Below, piece by piece: positions 48,992 through 58,556 of a stretch of DNA of 64,000 nucleotides. The position numbers and the translations under genes were made by a program. Positions within the stretch are counted from its first letter, which is position 1. Each line of letters begins with the position of its first letter. The notes under the pieces were generated by a model. The model ran no database searches. It was not told the origin of the DNA and was given only the letters and a program-made list of their open reading frames with translations. Origin of the DNA: DASSUW01 sp963792385 (lineage in GTDB: Bacteria > Actinomycetota > Thermoleophilia > Solirubrobacterales > Solirubrobacteraceae); assembly GCA_963792385.1 (NCBI GenBank), contig CAWBVZ010000012.1, positions 620,001 to 684,000 on the forward strand, read 5' to 3'.

Positions 48992-51223
48992 TCAGGGCGT
49001 AGCGGCGGGGGACCGTCGCGTCACTGGCACGGCGGGGGGCCAGTCACGGGTGATCTGCGCGGCCTCGACGGGCCGTGAGAACAGGTAGCCCTGCGCGTAG
49101 CGGCAGCCGGCGTTGAGCAGGAAGGTCCGCTGCTCCTCGGTCTCGACGCCTTCCGCGATCACGTCGAGGCCGAAGCCGTCGGCGAGGAACAGGATCGCGG
49201 TGACGAGCGTCCGCGCGGTGTCGGTCTCGGGCAGCCCGTTGACGAACGAGCGGTCGATCTTGAGCGTGCTGACGGGGAACTCGCCAAGCCGCGCGAGCGA
49301 TGAATGGCCGGTCCCGAAGTCGTCGATCGCGAGCCGGATCCCGAGGGCGCAGAGCGCCTCCATCTCGTCACGCTCTCCGCGCCGGCGCGACATCATCGCC
49401 GACTCGGTCATCTCGAGCGTGATGCGCGAGGGGTTACCGCCCTGAGCCGTGATCAGCTTCTCGATCTCCGCGGCTCCGATCTGCTGACAGGTGTCGGGCG
49501 GGATGTTGATCGAGATCGAGTGGTCGTAGCCGGCGACGCGCCACACCGCGGATTGGCGACACGCCTCGCCGAGCACCCACTCGCTGATCGGCCGGATCAG
49601 GCCGCTGCGCTCGGCCAGCGGGATGAAGTCGGCCGGCCCGATCAGGCCTCGGGTCGGGTCGTTCCAGCGCACGAGCGCCTCGACGCCCGTGAGGGCGCCG
49701 GATCGCAGGTCCACGATCGGCTGGTAGTGGAGCGTCAGCTCCTCGTCGATGATCCCGCGCCGGAGGCGCCCGACGAGCTCGAGCGGCCCGGGAGCGGCGC
49801 TCGTGCCGGGCTGGTACAGGTGTGAGGCGTCGCGCCCGGCGGCCTTGGCCTCATACATGGCCGCGTCGGCGTGCTTGAGCAGCGTCTGGGCGTCGGGGGC
49901 GTCGAACGGATACACGCTGATCCCGACGCTCGCGCGGATGTCGACTTCGGCGGCTTTGAGTGAGAGTGGCTGCTGCAGTGCCTGCCTGAGCCGCGCCGCC
50001 GCCGCCTCGGCGGCTCGCGTCGCCTCGGCCGGGCCTTCGGGCAGGTCGGCCATCAGCACGAGAAACTCGTCGCCGCCTTCGCGCCCGACGATGTCGCCGG
50101 CTCGGCCGGCGTCGCACAGGCGTTTGGCGATGGCGGCCAGGAGCTCGTCGCCGGCGTCGTGCCCGAAGCCGTCGTTGACCAGCTTGAAGTTGTCGAGGTC
50201 GACGTAGAGCACGGCGAGCGATCGGCGGCTGTCCTCGGCGCGCGCGATCGCCTCGTCGAGCCGGCTGCGGAACTGGTCGCGGTTGGGGAGACCGGTCAGC
50301 GCGTCGTGATTGGCGCGGTGGGCGAGTTCCTGCTCGGCGCGCTTGCGGTCGCTGATGTCGTAGATCAGGCCCTGGGTGAGCGCACGGCGCCCGTCGACCT
50401 GCGGCAGGGTCACCGTGTGGTCGACCACCCAGCGCTCGACGCCGTCAGGCGAGAGGACGCGGTACTCGGAGTAGACCGGCTCCCGCGCCGCCATCGCGGT
50501 GACGAAGGCCTGCTCGACGCGATCGCGGTCGTCAGGATGGACGGCCCGCAGCCACGCGTCGGGTGTCGCCTTCCACTCCTCCGGCGTGATCCCGAACAGC
50601 TCCACGATCTGAGGGCTGACGAACTGGGTCTCGCCGGTCTGGAGATCGTCGAGGTAGGTGACCGCCGGGAGCCGTTCGATCAGCGACTGGTACTCGGTCA
50701 GCGTCGCCTCTAACTCGCTCTCGAGCTTGGCGTTCTCGACGGCGCCGCCGGCCATGTCACAGAGCAGCTGGCAGTAGCTGATGTCGTCGGCGCTGAAGCT
50801 GCCGCTCCGCCGCGCGACCTCCATCATCCCGACCGCTTCGTCGCGCGAGATCAGGGGCAGGACGAGGACCGCGCTCAGCCCGGACTCGCGGAGCCAGGCC
50901 CGCTCCGCGCCGTCGTCGCCCGCCCGATCGACCTCAACGCTGAGCGAACGTCGCTCCAGGAGGACCTGGCGGGTGGCCGGGTATTCCTCGAGCCGCAGGA
51001 AGATCTCGCCGGAAGCCGTCGTCGGGCCGAGGTCGTCGACGTCGATGTCGGTCAGCGTCACGAGCACGTCGCGGTCTCGATCCCACAGAGCGACCGTCGC
51101 CTTGGCCGCGCCGGTCGCGCGGATCGCGGACGTGAGCACGTCTTCGCTGACCGTGGGCAGGTCGAGACTCGACGTCATGCGCCGCGACAGTTCGATGAAG
51201 TCGTTGAATCGAGGATCGGTCAT
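48992..51223 (-). CDS. c-di-GMP signalling protein: GAF-PAS-GGDEF-EAL
   Basis: 743 residues. A GAF domain (about 10-165: TVALWDRDRDVLVTLTDIDVDDLG...VGMMEVARRSGSFSADDISYCQLL) is followed by a PAS/PAC domain (about 175-295: FVSPQIVELFGITPEEWKATPDAW...TQGLIYDISDRKRAE). The GGDEF domain (about 305-470) has an intact active motif REGGDEF and HDALTGLPNRDQF. The EAL domain (about 485-735) has GVEALVRW, DDFGTGHSSL, and VIAEGVETEEQRTFL with the metal-binding residues of active phosphodiesterases. It can therefore both make and break c-di-GMP, with sensing through GAF and PAS. It is monocistronic as far as I can see, between the GST gene and the amidohydrolase operon. Confidence 0.93.
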   Translation of the reverse strand: MTDPRFNDFIELSRRMTSSLDLPTVSEDVLTSAIRATGAAKATVALWDRDRDVLVTLTDIDVDDLGPTTASGEIFLRLEEYPATRQVLLERRSLSVEVDRAGDDGAERAWLRESGLSAVLVLPLISRDEAVGMMEVARRSGSFSADDISYCQLLCDMAGGAVENAKLESELEATLTEYQSLIERLPAVTYLDDLQTGETQFVSPQIVELFGITPEEWKATPDAWLRAVHPDDRDRVEQAFVTAMAAREPVYSEYRVLSPDGVERWVVDHTVTLPQVDGRRALTQGLIYDISDRKRAEQELAHRANHDALTGLPNRDQFRSRLDEAIARAEDSRRSLAVLYVDLDNFKLVNDGFGHDAGDELLAAIAKRLCDAGRAGDIVGREGGDEFLVLMADLPEGPAEATRAAEAAAARLRQALQQPLSLKAAEVDIRASVGISVYPFDAPDAQTLLKHADAAMYEAKAAGRDASHLYQPGTSAAPGPLELVGRLRRGIIDEELTLHYQPIVDLRSGALTGVEALVRWNDPTRGLIGPADFIPLAERSGLIRPISEWVLGEACRQSAVWRVAGYDHSISINIPPDTCQQIGAAEIEKLITAQGGNPSRITLEMTESAMMSRRRGERDEMEALCALGIRLAIDDFGTGHSSLARLGEFPVSTLKIDRSFVNGLPETDTARTLVTAILFLADGFGLDVIAEGVETEEQRTFLLNAGCRYAQGYLFSRPVEAAQITRDWPPAVPVTRRSPAATP

Positions 51224-51289
51224 TTAGGCGCACGCGCGCGAGGTACCTCCTGGCAATCGGCAGGCAGTGCGACTTCGTGAACGAGAGGC

Positions 51290-51976
51290 TCAGCCCGTCT
51301 TCACCTGTTCGACGAACTCACGCACGTCCTTCGCGGGCTCTGAATAGGCGTCGCCGAGGCTCGTCTCCATCGCGGCGAGGTACTCCTCGGCCCACGCCGG
51401 GAACGGATAGTCGATCGCGCGCAGGAACTCGAGCGTCGCGGCGAAGCGGATGTCGGCGATCGAGGGCTCGTCTCCGCCGATGAACGTCTTGCCGTCCAGG
51501 AAGAACGCGCGGTAGACGTCGAGCGGCTCGGCGAGCGCGGCCTCGGCGTCCTTCTGCGCCTTCGCCTTCATGTCGTCGTCGGCGTCCGACGTGGCGACCT
51601 CGCCCGCGTACTGGGGGAAGCCGAGCGTGGGGTACGTGGCGCGCGCGAGGAGCGGATAGAACGTGCCGATCAGGTAGAACATCGCGCTGTCGATCATCGC
51701 CCGCTCGCCCGGATCCTTGGGGTAGAACCGGTCAAGGCCATGTGTGTTGCAGAGGTACTGCATGATCGCGCAGCTCTCCCACAGCGAGCCCCGCGGCAGT
51801 CCTGCCTCCTCGAGCAACGGCGTGAGATGAGCCGGGTCCTTCTGAAGGAACTCCGGGGTGGTCGTCGAGCCCCAGACGTTGACCTCCTCGAACTCGAGTC
51901 CCGCGGCTCGCACGAAGATCCGAGCCGTGAGGTTGTTGACACTCGGCGTCAGGATGCTGAGCGTGTTCGCAGCCAT
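51290..51976 (-). CDS. glutathione S-transferase-like protein
   Basis: 228 residues from the ATG at 51976; a strong GGAGGAGG precedes it. The thioredoxin-like N-terminal domain (about 1-85) has SILTPSVNNLTARIFVRAAGLEFEEVNVW, TPLLEEAGLPRGSLWESCAIMQYL (the cis-Pro-containing region and the ES pair for the gamma-Glu site). The helical C-terminal domain follows, with SIADIRFAATLEFL, the N-capping motif region of GSTs. It fits detoxification or ring/bond isomerisation of aromatic intermediates. It lies last in a four-gene run with VOC, CoA-ligase-like and citryl-CoA-lyase-like genes. The thiol cofactor may be glutathione or another thiol; most actinobacteria use mycothiol. Confidence 0.85.
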   Translation of the reverse strand: MAANTLSILTPSVNNLTARIFVRAAGLEFEEVNVWGSTTTPEFLQKDPAHLTPLLEEAGLPRGSLWESCAIMQYLCNTHGLDRFYPKDPGERAMIDSAMFYLIGTFYPLLARATYPTLGFPQYAGEVATSDADDDMKAKAQKDAEAALAEPLDVYRAFFLDGKTFIGGDEPSIADIRFAATLEFLRAIDYPFPAWAEEYLAAMETSLGDAYSEPAKDVREFVEQVKTG

Positions 51977-52082
51977 GTACTCCTCCTCCGGTGGACGTGT
52001 CCGTAAGGCTCGGCCCGCCTCGGGTCGAGGCGAGTCGGCCGCCGCAGAGAGGGGAGTGTGGCGAGCTTCCGGACGCGGCAAC

Positions 52083-52667
52083 TTAGTGGTACGGGTCCTT
52101 CGGGGATCGGTCTTCCGAGAGCGACGCCCGTGACCGGCTGATGAGCGTCTCGATCGCATCGGCCAGGTGGAGCTCGCCGATGTTGTAGTCGCCGCGCTCG
52201 ATGCGGATCTTGTGCGCCTCCATGAGCACGTCGGCGTGGGTGTAGCCGAACGGCGGCTCGAACCGATAGGACGCGAGCTCGACCAGCAGCCCGAGCGGAT
52301 CCTCGAAGTAGATCGAGTCCATGAAGCCGCGGTCCTTGACGCCGCTGTGGTGGATCTTGCGCTCGTCGAGGCGTTCCACGGCCTGCGCGAAGATCGCGTG
52401 CGAGACCGCGAACGCGATGTGATGGACGCAGCCGATGTCCGTCGACGTGCGGCGCGGATCCGGCTTGCGGTTCTCGTCGGTGAAGATCGTGATGAGCCGC
52501 CCGTCGCCGGGATCGAAGTAGAGGTGGCTCTCCGCCGCGTTGTCGAGATTCGGCTGCTCGAAGACGAACGGCATACCGAGCACGCCCTCCCAGAAATCGA
52601 TCGACGTCTGGCGGTCTGCGCCGACGATCGTGATGTGGTGGACACCCTGACTCTGGAGCTTTCGCAT
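52083..52667 (-). CDS. VOC-family (glyoxalase/extradiol dioxygenase-fold) protein
   Basis: 194 residues from the ATG at 52667. Two VOC modules: SQGVHHITIVGADRQTSIDFWEGVLGMPFVFEQPN...SHLYFDPGDGRLITIFTDEN and CVHHIAFAVSHAIFAQAVERLDERKIHHSGVKDRGFMDSIYFEDPLGLLVELASYRF. The His-10/11 and the second HHIAF His with the late Glu in LVELAS give the usual divalent-metal triad. Family members are glyoxalases, dioxygenases and isomerases. The helical tail (ADVLMEAHKIRIERGDYNIGELHLADAIETLI) is an add-on. The gap to the ligase gene is only 13 bp, so it is in the same operon. The reaction is unknown. Confidence 0.88.
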   Translation of the reverse strand: MRKLQSQGVHHITIVGADRQTSIDFWEGVLGMPFVFEQPNLDNAAESHLYFDPGDGRLITIFTDENRKPDPRRTSTDIGCVHHIAFAVSHAIFAQAVERLDERKIHHSGVKDRGFMDSIYFEDPLGLLVELASYRFEPPFGYTHADVLMEAHKIRIERGDYNIGELHLADAIETLISRSRASLSEDRSPKDPYH

Positions 52668-52680
52668 TGGGGCCTTCGGA

Positions 52681-53983
52681 CTAGTGCTCGACGAGCTTGG
52701 ACTTGTACTCGCTGCGCTGGAGGCTTCCCCACGGCACGAGATCAACACGAGTCTGCACCACGAGTACGTTGCGCAGTCGGTCCCGGATCGAATCCGCGAG
52801 CGCGGCATCGGCCGTGGCGCCCGGCGCGAGCTCGACGCTGACGGGAATCGGAGGCTCCTGTTTGACGCCCGCCGCCTGCGGTCGCACGAGGATGTGGCCG
52901 GTCACGTCCGGGGCGAAGCCGCTCACCACCTCGCGGACGGCGGAGGGGAAGACATTGACCCCGCGGACGATCAGCATGTCGTCGGTCCGTCCGATGCAGC
53001 GGATGCGCGGGCTCGTGCGGCCGCACGCGCATGGGCTCGTCCGGAACTCGACGTGATCGCGTGTCCGGAAGCGCAGGAGCGGCGCCGCGCGATGCTGGAG
53101 GTGCGTCAGGACGAGCTCGCCGGTGGCGCCGTCGTCGATCGCGAGCACGCCTCCGGTTTCGGGGTCGATCAGCTCGGCGTGGACGAAGTCGCGCGCGCCC
53201 AGGTGCATCCCGTCCTGCTCCTCGCACTCGCCCCAGAGCGACACGCCGATGTCGCCGATGCCCATCGCCTCGGTGACCTTCGCGCCCCAGCCTTCCTCGA
53301 GCTTCGCGCGGAACGCCGGCTCACCGCCGCCGGGCTCACCGGCCACGAGGACGCGCTCGACGCTCGACGCCCGGAGGTCGACGCTGCGCTCCGCCGCCCA
53401 TTCGACGAGATGGTCGGCATAGGACGGCGTCAGCACCGCGGCCTCGGGACGCAGGAGCTTGAGCGCCAGCATCAGGCGCTCGGTGTTCCCGGTCCCGACC
53501 GGGATGTGGCAGAGGCCGATGCGGTCGAAGGCCGCGAGCGCCGCGCCGGCCGCGAACGGCCCGGCGTTGTACGTGCTGACGATCCGCTGGCCCGGCGGCG
53601 ATACCCGACGCCGCGTAGCTGCGCGCCGACGCCGTGACCCAGTTGTCGAGGTCGCCGGCCGTCAGCGGGATGTAGCTGGGCGCGCCGGTGGTGCCGCTCG
53701 TCGAGTAGATCCGGACGATCTCGGACGGCGTCGCGCACAGGTGCGCGCCGATCGGGCTGTCGGGCGTGCACGTCGCCCGGATCTCGTGTTTCTCGGTGAG
53801 CGGGAGCTGAGCGATGTCCGCGAGCCCGCCTGCAGCCGCCCCGGTGGCGAACCCGGCCTCCGCGAGCTTCTCGCGGTAGAACCCCGAGCGATCGAAGAGA
53901 TACGCGAGCTGGGTGCGATAGCGCTCGTCATCGACGGCGAGCTGGTCTGCCCACGCGCGGGTCTCGACGTCGGGCGCGAGCAT
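52681..53983 (-). pseudogene. phenylacetate-CoA ligase-like (AMP-forming) gene, interrupted by a +1 frameshift
   Basis: The reading frame from the ATG at 53983 gives MLAPDVETRAWADQLAVDD, LTEKHEIRA, VRIYSTSGTTGAPSYIPLTAGDLDNWVTASARSYAASGIAAG and then goes out of frame. The other frame carries QRIVSTYNAGPFAAGAALAAFDRIGLCHIPVGTGNTERLM, then GECEEQDGMHLG, GELVLTHLQ, RFRTRDHV, CGRTSPRI, GRTDDMLIVRGVNVFPSAV. Removing one G from the GGG at 53591-53593 restores a 433-residue PaaK-like CoA ligase. The YSTSGTTG P-loop and the RTDD...RGVNVFP C-terminal motif are both intact. The shift may be a sequencing error or a real lesion. It would activate an aryl or acyl acid, between the citryl-lyase-like and VOC genes. 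Confidence 0.85.
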
Positions 53984-54771
53984 CAGTCGTCCTGCCGCGG
54001 GGGCTCGTACTCGATTGCCTCCTCGGCCTTCCCGGCCATGAGGAACCCGAGCGGCTGCTGCTGCTCCTCCGCCAGGTGGGCGAGCAGGCCGGCCGTGCGC
54101 GCCAGGATCGGAACGGCCTTCACGGCGGCGGACGTGAAGCCCAGGTCGAGCATGACCGCGGCGATCGGCATCGAGACGTTCATGGTGAGCGGCTTGCCCC
54201 AGGCCTCGGCGACGGCGTCGCGGAGGCAGCGCGCGAGCAGGACGTGCGGCCCGGCCACACCACGGGCATCCGCGAGCTCGAGGATCCGTTCGGCGCGCGG
54301 GTCGAGCGGCCGGTGCACCGGATGCCCGAACCCCGGCAGCTTGCCGCCGGAGGCGCGAGTCGCGCGCGCGACCTCTCCGGCGACCGCTGCGGGCGCATCG
54401 CCGGACGCCACCTTCTCCTGCGCCGCTTCGAGCAGCCGCGCGCACGCCTCGGATGTGCCGAGGATGACCGGGCCGCACCCCAGGATCCCGGCCGCGACGG
54501 CGCCCTGCAGCGATCCGGGATCCGCCGCCAGCGTCATCCGCGCGGCGACGTTGGTGGGCATCATCCCGTGCTCGGCGATCGCGACGAGCAGCAGGTCGAG
54601 GAAGTACCGCTGGTCGTCGGTCGGCTCGCGCCCGGTCAGCAGCAGGTGGAAGTACTCGGTGAAGCCCAGCCGGCCCATCACGTCGCCGGTGAGGTCGCGG
54701 CCCCGCACTTCGACCCGGTCGGGATAGGCCTGGCTGATGTGGCTGACCGGAGCCCCGGCTTTACCGATCAC
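53983..54771 (-). CDS. citryl-CoA lyase / citrate synthase-like protein
   Basis: 262 residues from a GTG at 54771. It matches the small citrate-synthase-fold proteins: VEVRGRDLTGDVMGRLGFTEYFHLLLTGREPTDDQRYFLDLLLVAIAEHGMMPTNVAARM (first catalytic His in EHG), then SGGKLPGFGHPVHRPLDPRA (second His in GHPVH), and AILARTAGLLAHLAEEQQQPLGFLM. It is shorter than full citrate synthase (about 430), as are citryl-CoA lyases and related C-C lyases. It may cleave a hydroxyacyl-CoA to acetyl-CoA and an oxo acid. The stop overlaps the ATG of the CoA-ligase-like gene by 1 bp. A leaderless-type -10 box lies eight bases before the GTG. Confidence 0.85.
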   Translation of the reverse strand: MIGKAGAPVSHISQAYPDRVEVRGRDLTGDVMGRLGFTEYFHLLLTGREPTDDQRYFLDLLLVAIAEHGMMPTNVAARMTLAADPGSLQGAVAAGILGCGPVILGTSEACARLLEAAQEKVASGDAPAAVAGEVARATRASGGKLPGFGHPVHRPLDPRAERILELADARGVAGPHVLLARCLRDAVAEAWGKPLTMNVSMPIAAVMLDLGFTSAAVKAVPILARTAGLLAHLAEEQQQPLGFLMAGKAEEAIEYEPPRQDD

Positions 54772-54779
54772 GCGCGGCG

Positions 54780-54785
54780 ACGCTA
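54780..54785 (-). promoter_or_regulatory. -10 element for the citryl-lyase/CoA-ligase operon
   Basis: On the minus strand TAGCGT (54785-54780) is followed by eight bases and the GTG at 54771. The TAG is at the same time the stop codon of the upstream SARP gene, so the operon's promoter is embedded in that gene's end. Confidence 0.45.
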
Positions 54786-57700
54786 CGGATCGGACGCCCG
54801 ACCGTCAAGGCGGCGGCCCCAGCCATCGGCAACGCGCGCTCGCAGCTGTGTCGCGGCGGCGACGTTCTCCTTGGTCTCGTACAGCGCGAGCGCGGCGGCC
54901 GTCGCAGCGCGCGCCTCCTCGTGCCTCCCGCAGCGGGCGGCGACCTCGGCGAGGTCGCGGCGAGCGTCGGCGCGGAAGGTGAACATCTCAGTCGCGTCGG
55001 CGAGCACGGTGGCCCTTCGTGCCTCCTGCAGCGCGCGGTCGGCGTCGCCCTGCAGAGCCGCCAGCTTCCCGCGCGCCGCGTGGCGCTTGACCCGCCACTC
55101 CATGTCAGTGGGCGCTGGGACGTCGTCGATACGCGCGACGGCCTCGGCGGCCGCGCTCGGACGGTTCTGCGCGAGGACCGCATGCGCGCGGTCGACCAGG
55201 ATCGTCGACTGGAACCAGCGGTCGCCGATCTCGATCGCGATCCGCTCTCCGTCCTCGAGCGCCAACTCGGCAGCGGCGGCGTCGCCGGCCAGCATCTCGG
55301 CCATCGCGTCGAACACGGCCATCCAGACCGAGGACTGCTGGAACCCCAGGTCCGCTATGCCGCCGCGCGCTGTGGCGAGCTCGCCGCGTGCGAGCTCGAA
55401 GCGCCCGGCCATCGCGTCGAGCACCGCCCTGAACCCGCGCACGCTCAACGCCGCGTAGCGCCCGGTGACCTCGCGCTCGAGCCGCCGGCACTCGCGGATC
55501 CCGTCCGAAACCGAAACCGCGTTGATGACGAGCGCCCACGCCATATAGCTGACGGCCGCCTCGATCTCGAAGCCGCTGCCAGCGCGCCGGGCGTAGCGCA
55601 TCACGCGCTTTGCGTTGCGGTAGCCGATCTCCGAGTTTCCCTTGAGCCAGACGAGCTCGCACCCGACGTAGTAGGCCCGTGCGAGCCCGAGATCGTCGCC
55701 GAGCTCGCGCAACGCGCTCACCGCGCGGCGGGTGACGGCGAGCGAGGCCTCCGGGTCGACCGCCTCCGGATTGCGGAAGACGTGCAGGCGCTCGCGCTCG
55801 ACGGCGGCCCGCCAGCGGACGCGTGCGAGGCCGAGCCGCTCCGCCAAGCGCGAGCGCGGTGTCGGCGACCGCCGCCGCCCGGTCCAGCGTCCCAGCCTCG
55901 AACAGCGCGGCGGCGAGCCCGGGCAGCAACTCGGCGCGCGCGCGGTCGTCGTCGGCGAGCAGCTCGGCGGCGCGCGAGAGGAATGCGATCTCGCTCGGGA
56001 TGTCCCCCCGGCGATGGGCGCGGCTCGCGGCCTGCGCGAGGCGCTGCGCGGCGCGAGCGGCGAGCGCCTCCAGCTCCGGCGATGCGCGCCCGAGCTCGAC
56101 AGCGGCGCCATGGGCGCGCTCGAGGTGCGTGCCGATCCACGCGTCGGCCTCGGGGACGCGGGCCTCGATCAGCTCGAGCCAGCTCGCGAACTGCTCGTGG
56201 CCGTGCGCCCTCACGGCCTTGGGCATCGACGCGTAGGCGGCGTCTCGCACCAGCGCGTGGCGGAACCGCCACGCGTGCTCGCCGGCGATCTCGGGTCGAG
56301 CGGACAGCAACAGCTCACGGTCCACGAGCGTGTCCAGGCTGCGCCTTGCGGCCGCCTCCTGCGCGTCCCCGACGAGTGCCAGCACGCCGCCGAGGTGGAA
56401 CCGCTCACCCTCGATCGCGGCGGCGTCGAGCAACGACCGCTCCGGCGGGGCGAGCAGGTCGAGCCGGGCGGCCAGCAGCGCGTGCAGCGCGGGCGGCAGG
56501 GTCGGCGCCTCGTCGCGCTCGGCCATGTGCATGGCCAGTTGCTCGAGGAAGAGCGGGTTGCCGCCGGCTCCCGCCGCGACCGCCGTGCGCTGTGGGTCCG
56601 AGAGCTCGCTGCGCGCTGCCAGCAACTGGTGGCTCTCGTCGGCGCTGAGCGGTCCGAGCCGGACCACCGTCATGCCGGCCGCGCCTGAAGCCCAACCCGG
56701 GCGGGCGACGAGCAGCTCGGGCCGCGCGAGGCAGAGCAGCTGCACCGGCGCGTCGGTCAGGCGGGCGACGAGGTCGTCCACGAGGTCGAGCAGCGGCGGC
56801 TCCGCCCAGTGGACGTCCTCGAACACGAGCACCAGCGGGCCGTCGCGCGCGACGGCGGCGAAGAGCTGCCGGAAGCCCCAAGGCGTCGCTTCACCCGGCG
56901 CGCTCTCGCCCAGGCCGAGCGTGCCGGCGACCGAGGCCGCGGCGGCCGCCCCGTCGGGCAGGCCTGCGGTGAGCGCCTCGAGCGGCCGCCCGCGCGCCGC
57001 CTGGAGGACCATCTCGCGGACCGGCCAGTAGGTGATCCCCAATCCGTAGGGCAGGCATCGTCCCTCGAGCACCGTCGCGCGCCCGCCGAGGCGTGAGCTG
57101 AACTCGCGTGCGAGGCGGGACTTGCCGATGCCCGGCTCGCCGATCACGGTCACGAGCTGCGGCTCGCGCGCCTGCGCCGCGTGGTCGAGAGCGTCGTCCA
57201 GCATCCGCAGCTCCCGCTCACGACCGACGAGCGGGGCGTCGGTGCCGGCGGGCATGCGATGTGCGCCGAGCCCGCGTAGCGCGGAGCTCGCGGAGGTTGG
57301 AGGACCGGTACGGACGGCATCGCCGAGCAGCGCCTTGGTACGAGCGTCCATGACGATCTCGCCGGGAGCCGCGTCGCGCGCGAGCCGCGCCGCGGCATCG
57401 ACGACATCGCCGAGCGGGAGCCGGCCGGGCCGCGACGAGTCCGCGATCAGCGCCGTTCCGGCGGTGACGCCGATGCGAGCGTCGAGCTCGATGCCGCGAT
57501 CGCGCGCGAGCGACGCGGCGATCTCGGCCAGCCGCTCCTGCAGCGCCAGGGCGGCGTGCGCCGCGCGCAGCGCGTCGTCCTCGTGCGCGATAGGGGCGCC
57601 GAACGCCGCGATCATGCTGGAGCCGCGCAGCTCACGGACCGGGCCTCCGTGCTGGTGCGCGACTGCCTCCATCGCGGCGTGACAGCGCTCCATCACCTCG

Positions 57701-58536
57701 CCCAGCACCTCGGGATCGAGCGGCGCTGCCCGCTCGGTCGCGCGCACGTCGGCGGCGACGCAGACGACCTCGCGCCGCCCCGGCCGCGCCGCCGTCGGCG
57801 GGCCGACACGGTGACGGAGGATGTCTCGCTCGAGCGTCTGCAGCGCGGGAGACGGGTCCAGGCCAAGCTCGTCCGCCAGTATCTGCCGCGCGTTGGCGTA
57901 CGCCGCGAGCGCGTCGGCCTGGCGGCCGCAGCGGTAGAGCGCCAGCATGAGCTGCGCGCGCAGCGGCTCGCGCAGCGGATGCTCGGCGACGAGCGCCTGG
58001 AGCTCGCCCACCAGGTCCGCGTGGCGGCCGAGTGCGAGGTCGGCATCGATGCGCGCGCCCAGGCACGCGAGACGTAGCTCCTCGAGGCGCTCTGCCTCGC
58101 CGATCGCGAACTGCTCGTAGCGGACGTCCTGCAGGGCCGGACCGCGCCAGAGCCCGAGTGCTGCGGCCAGGAGCGGGCTCGCCGCGGCGTGATCGCCACG
58201 GGCGAGCGCGGCGCGTCCCTCAACGGTCAAGCGCTCGAACCGCTGCGCATCGACGGCATCAGGGCCGTCGAGTTGCAGCTCGTAGCCATCGGCCCGCCGG
58301 ACGATCGCCTCCTCGCCGAGCACGCGGCGCAGGCGCGAGACGACGAGCTGGAGTGCATTCGCAGGATGGGCGGGCAGCGCGTCGCCCCACAGCGCGTCGA
58401 TGGCGACGTCGGCAGGCACAGCCCGAGCGCCATCGACGAGCAACAGCGCGAGCAGCCGCAGCGGCCTGCCCGGGCACGGGAGCACACTGCCGTCGCGGTC
58501 GATCGCTTCGACGGGTCCGAGGATCCGGAACTGCAC
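54783..58536 (-). pseudogene. SARP (BTAD) regulator with degenerate cyclase and ATPase domains, interrupted by a frameshift
   Basis: The gene starts at a GTG at 58536 (AAGGAGGG upstream) and would encode about 1250 residues. An OmpR-like helix-turn-helix and BTAD (about 1-250) are followed by a class III cyclase-like domain (about 255-415: VCVAADVRATE, LRGSSMIAAFGAP, RIGVTAGTAL) in which the second metal Asp of the GD motif is lost. An ATPase follows, with Walker A GEPGIGKSRLA and Walker B LVLVFEDVHWAEP. At 55848 the frame breaks: VADTALAL in one frame, then LAERLGLARVRW in the next. Skipping one base restores the TPR-like C-terminus to 54783. It is divergent from the NNMT-like gene, with tandem repeats between. 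Confidence 0.82.
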
Positions 58537-58556
58537 TTGCCCTCCTTGCGTGGGGC

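Noticed and set aside
52681..53472. A stand-alone 263-residue CoA-ligase C-terminal gene
   Set aside because: The sequence before its first ATG (VSTYNAGPF...TGNTERLM) is conserved PaaK-like sequence, so it is the tail of a frameshifted gene.
54783..56111. A separate 442-residue gene on the minus strand
   Set aside because: Its first 95 residues are low-complexity shadow, and from LAERLGLARVRW on it continues the TPR region of the SARP in the neighbouring frame; one interrupted gene explains both.
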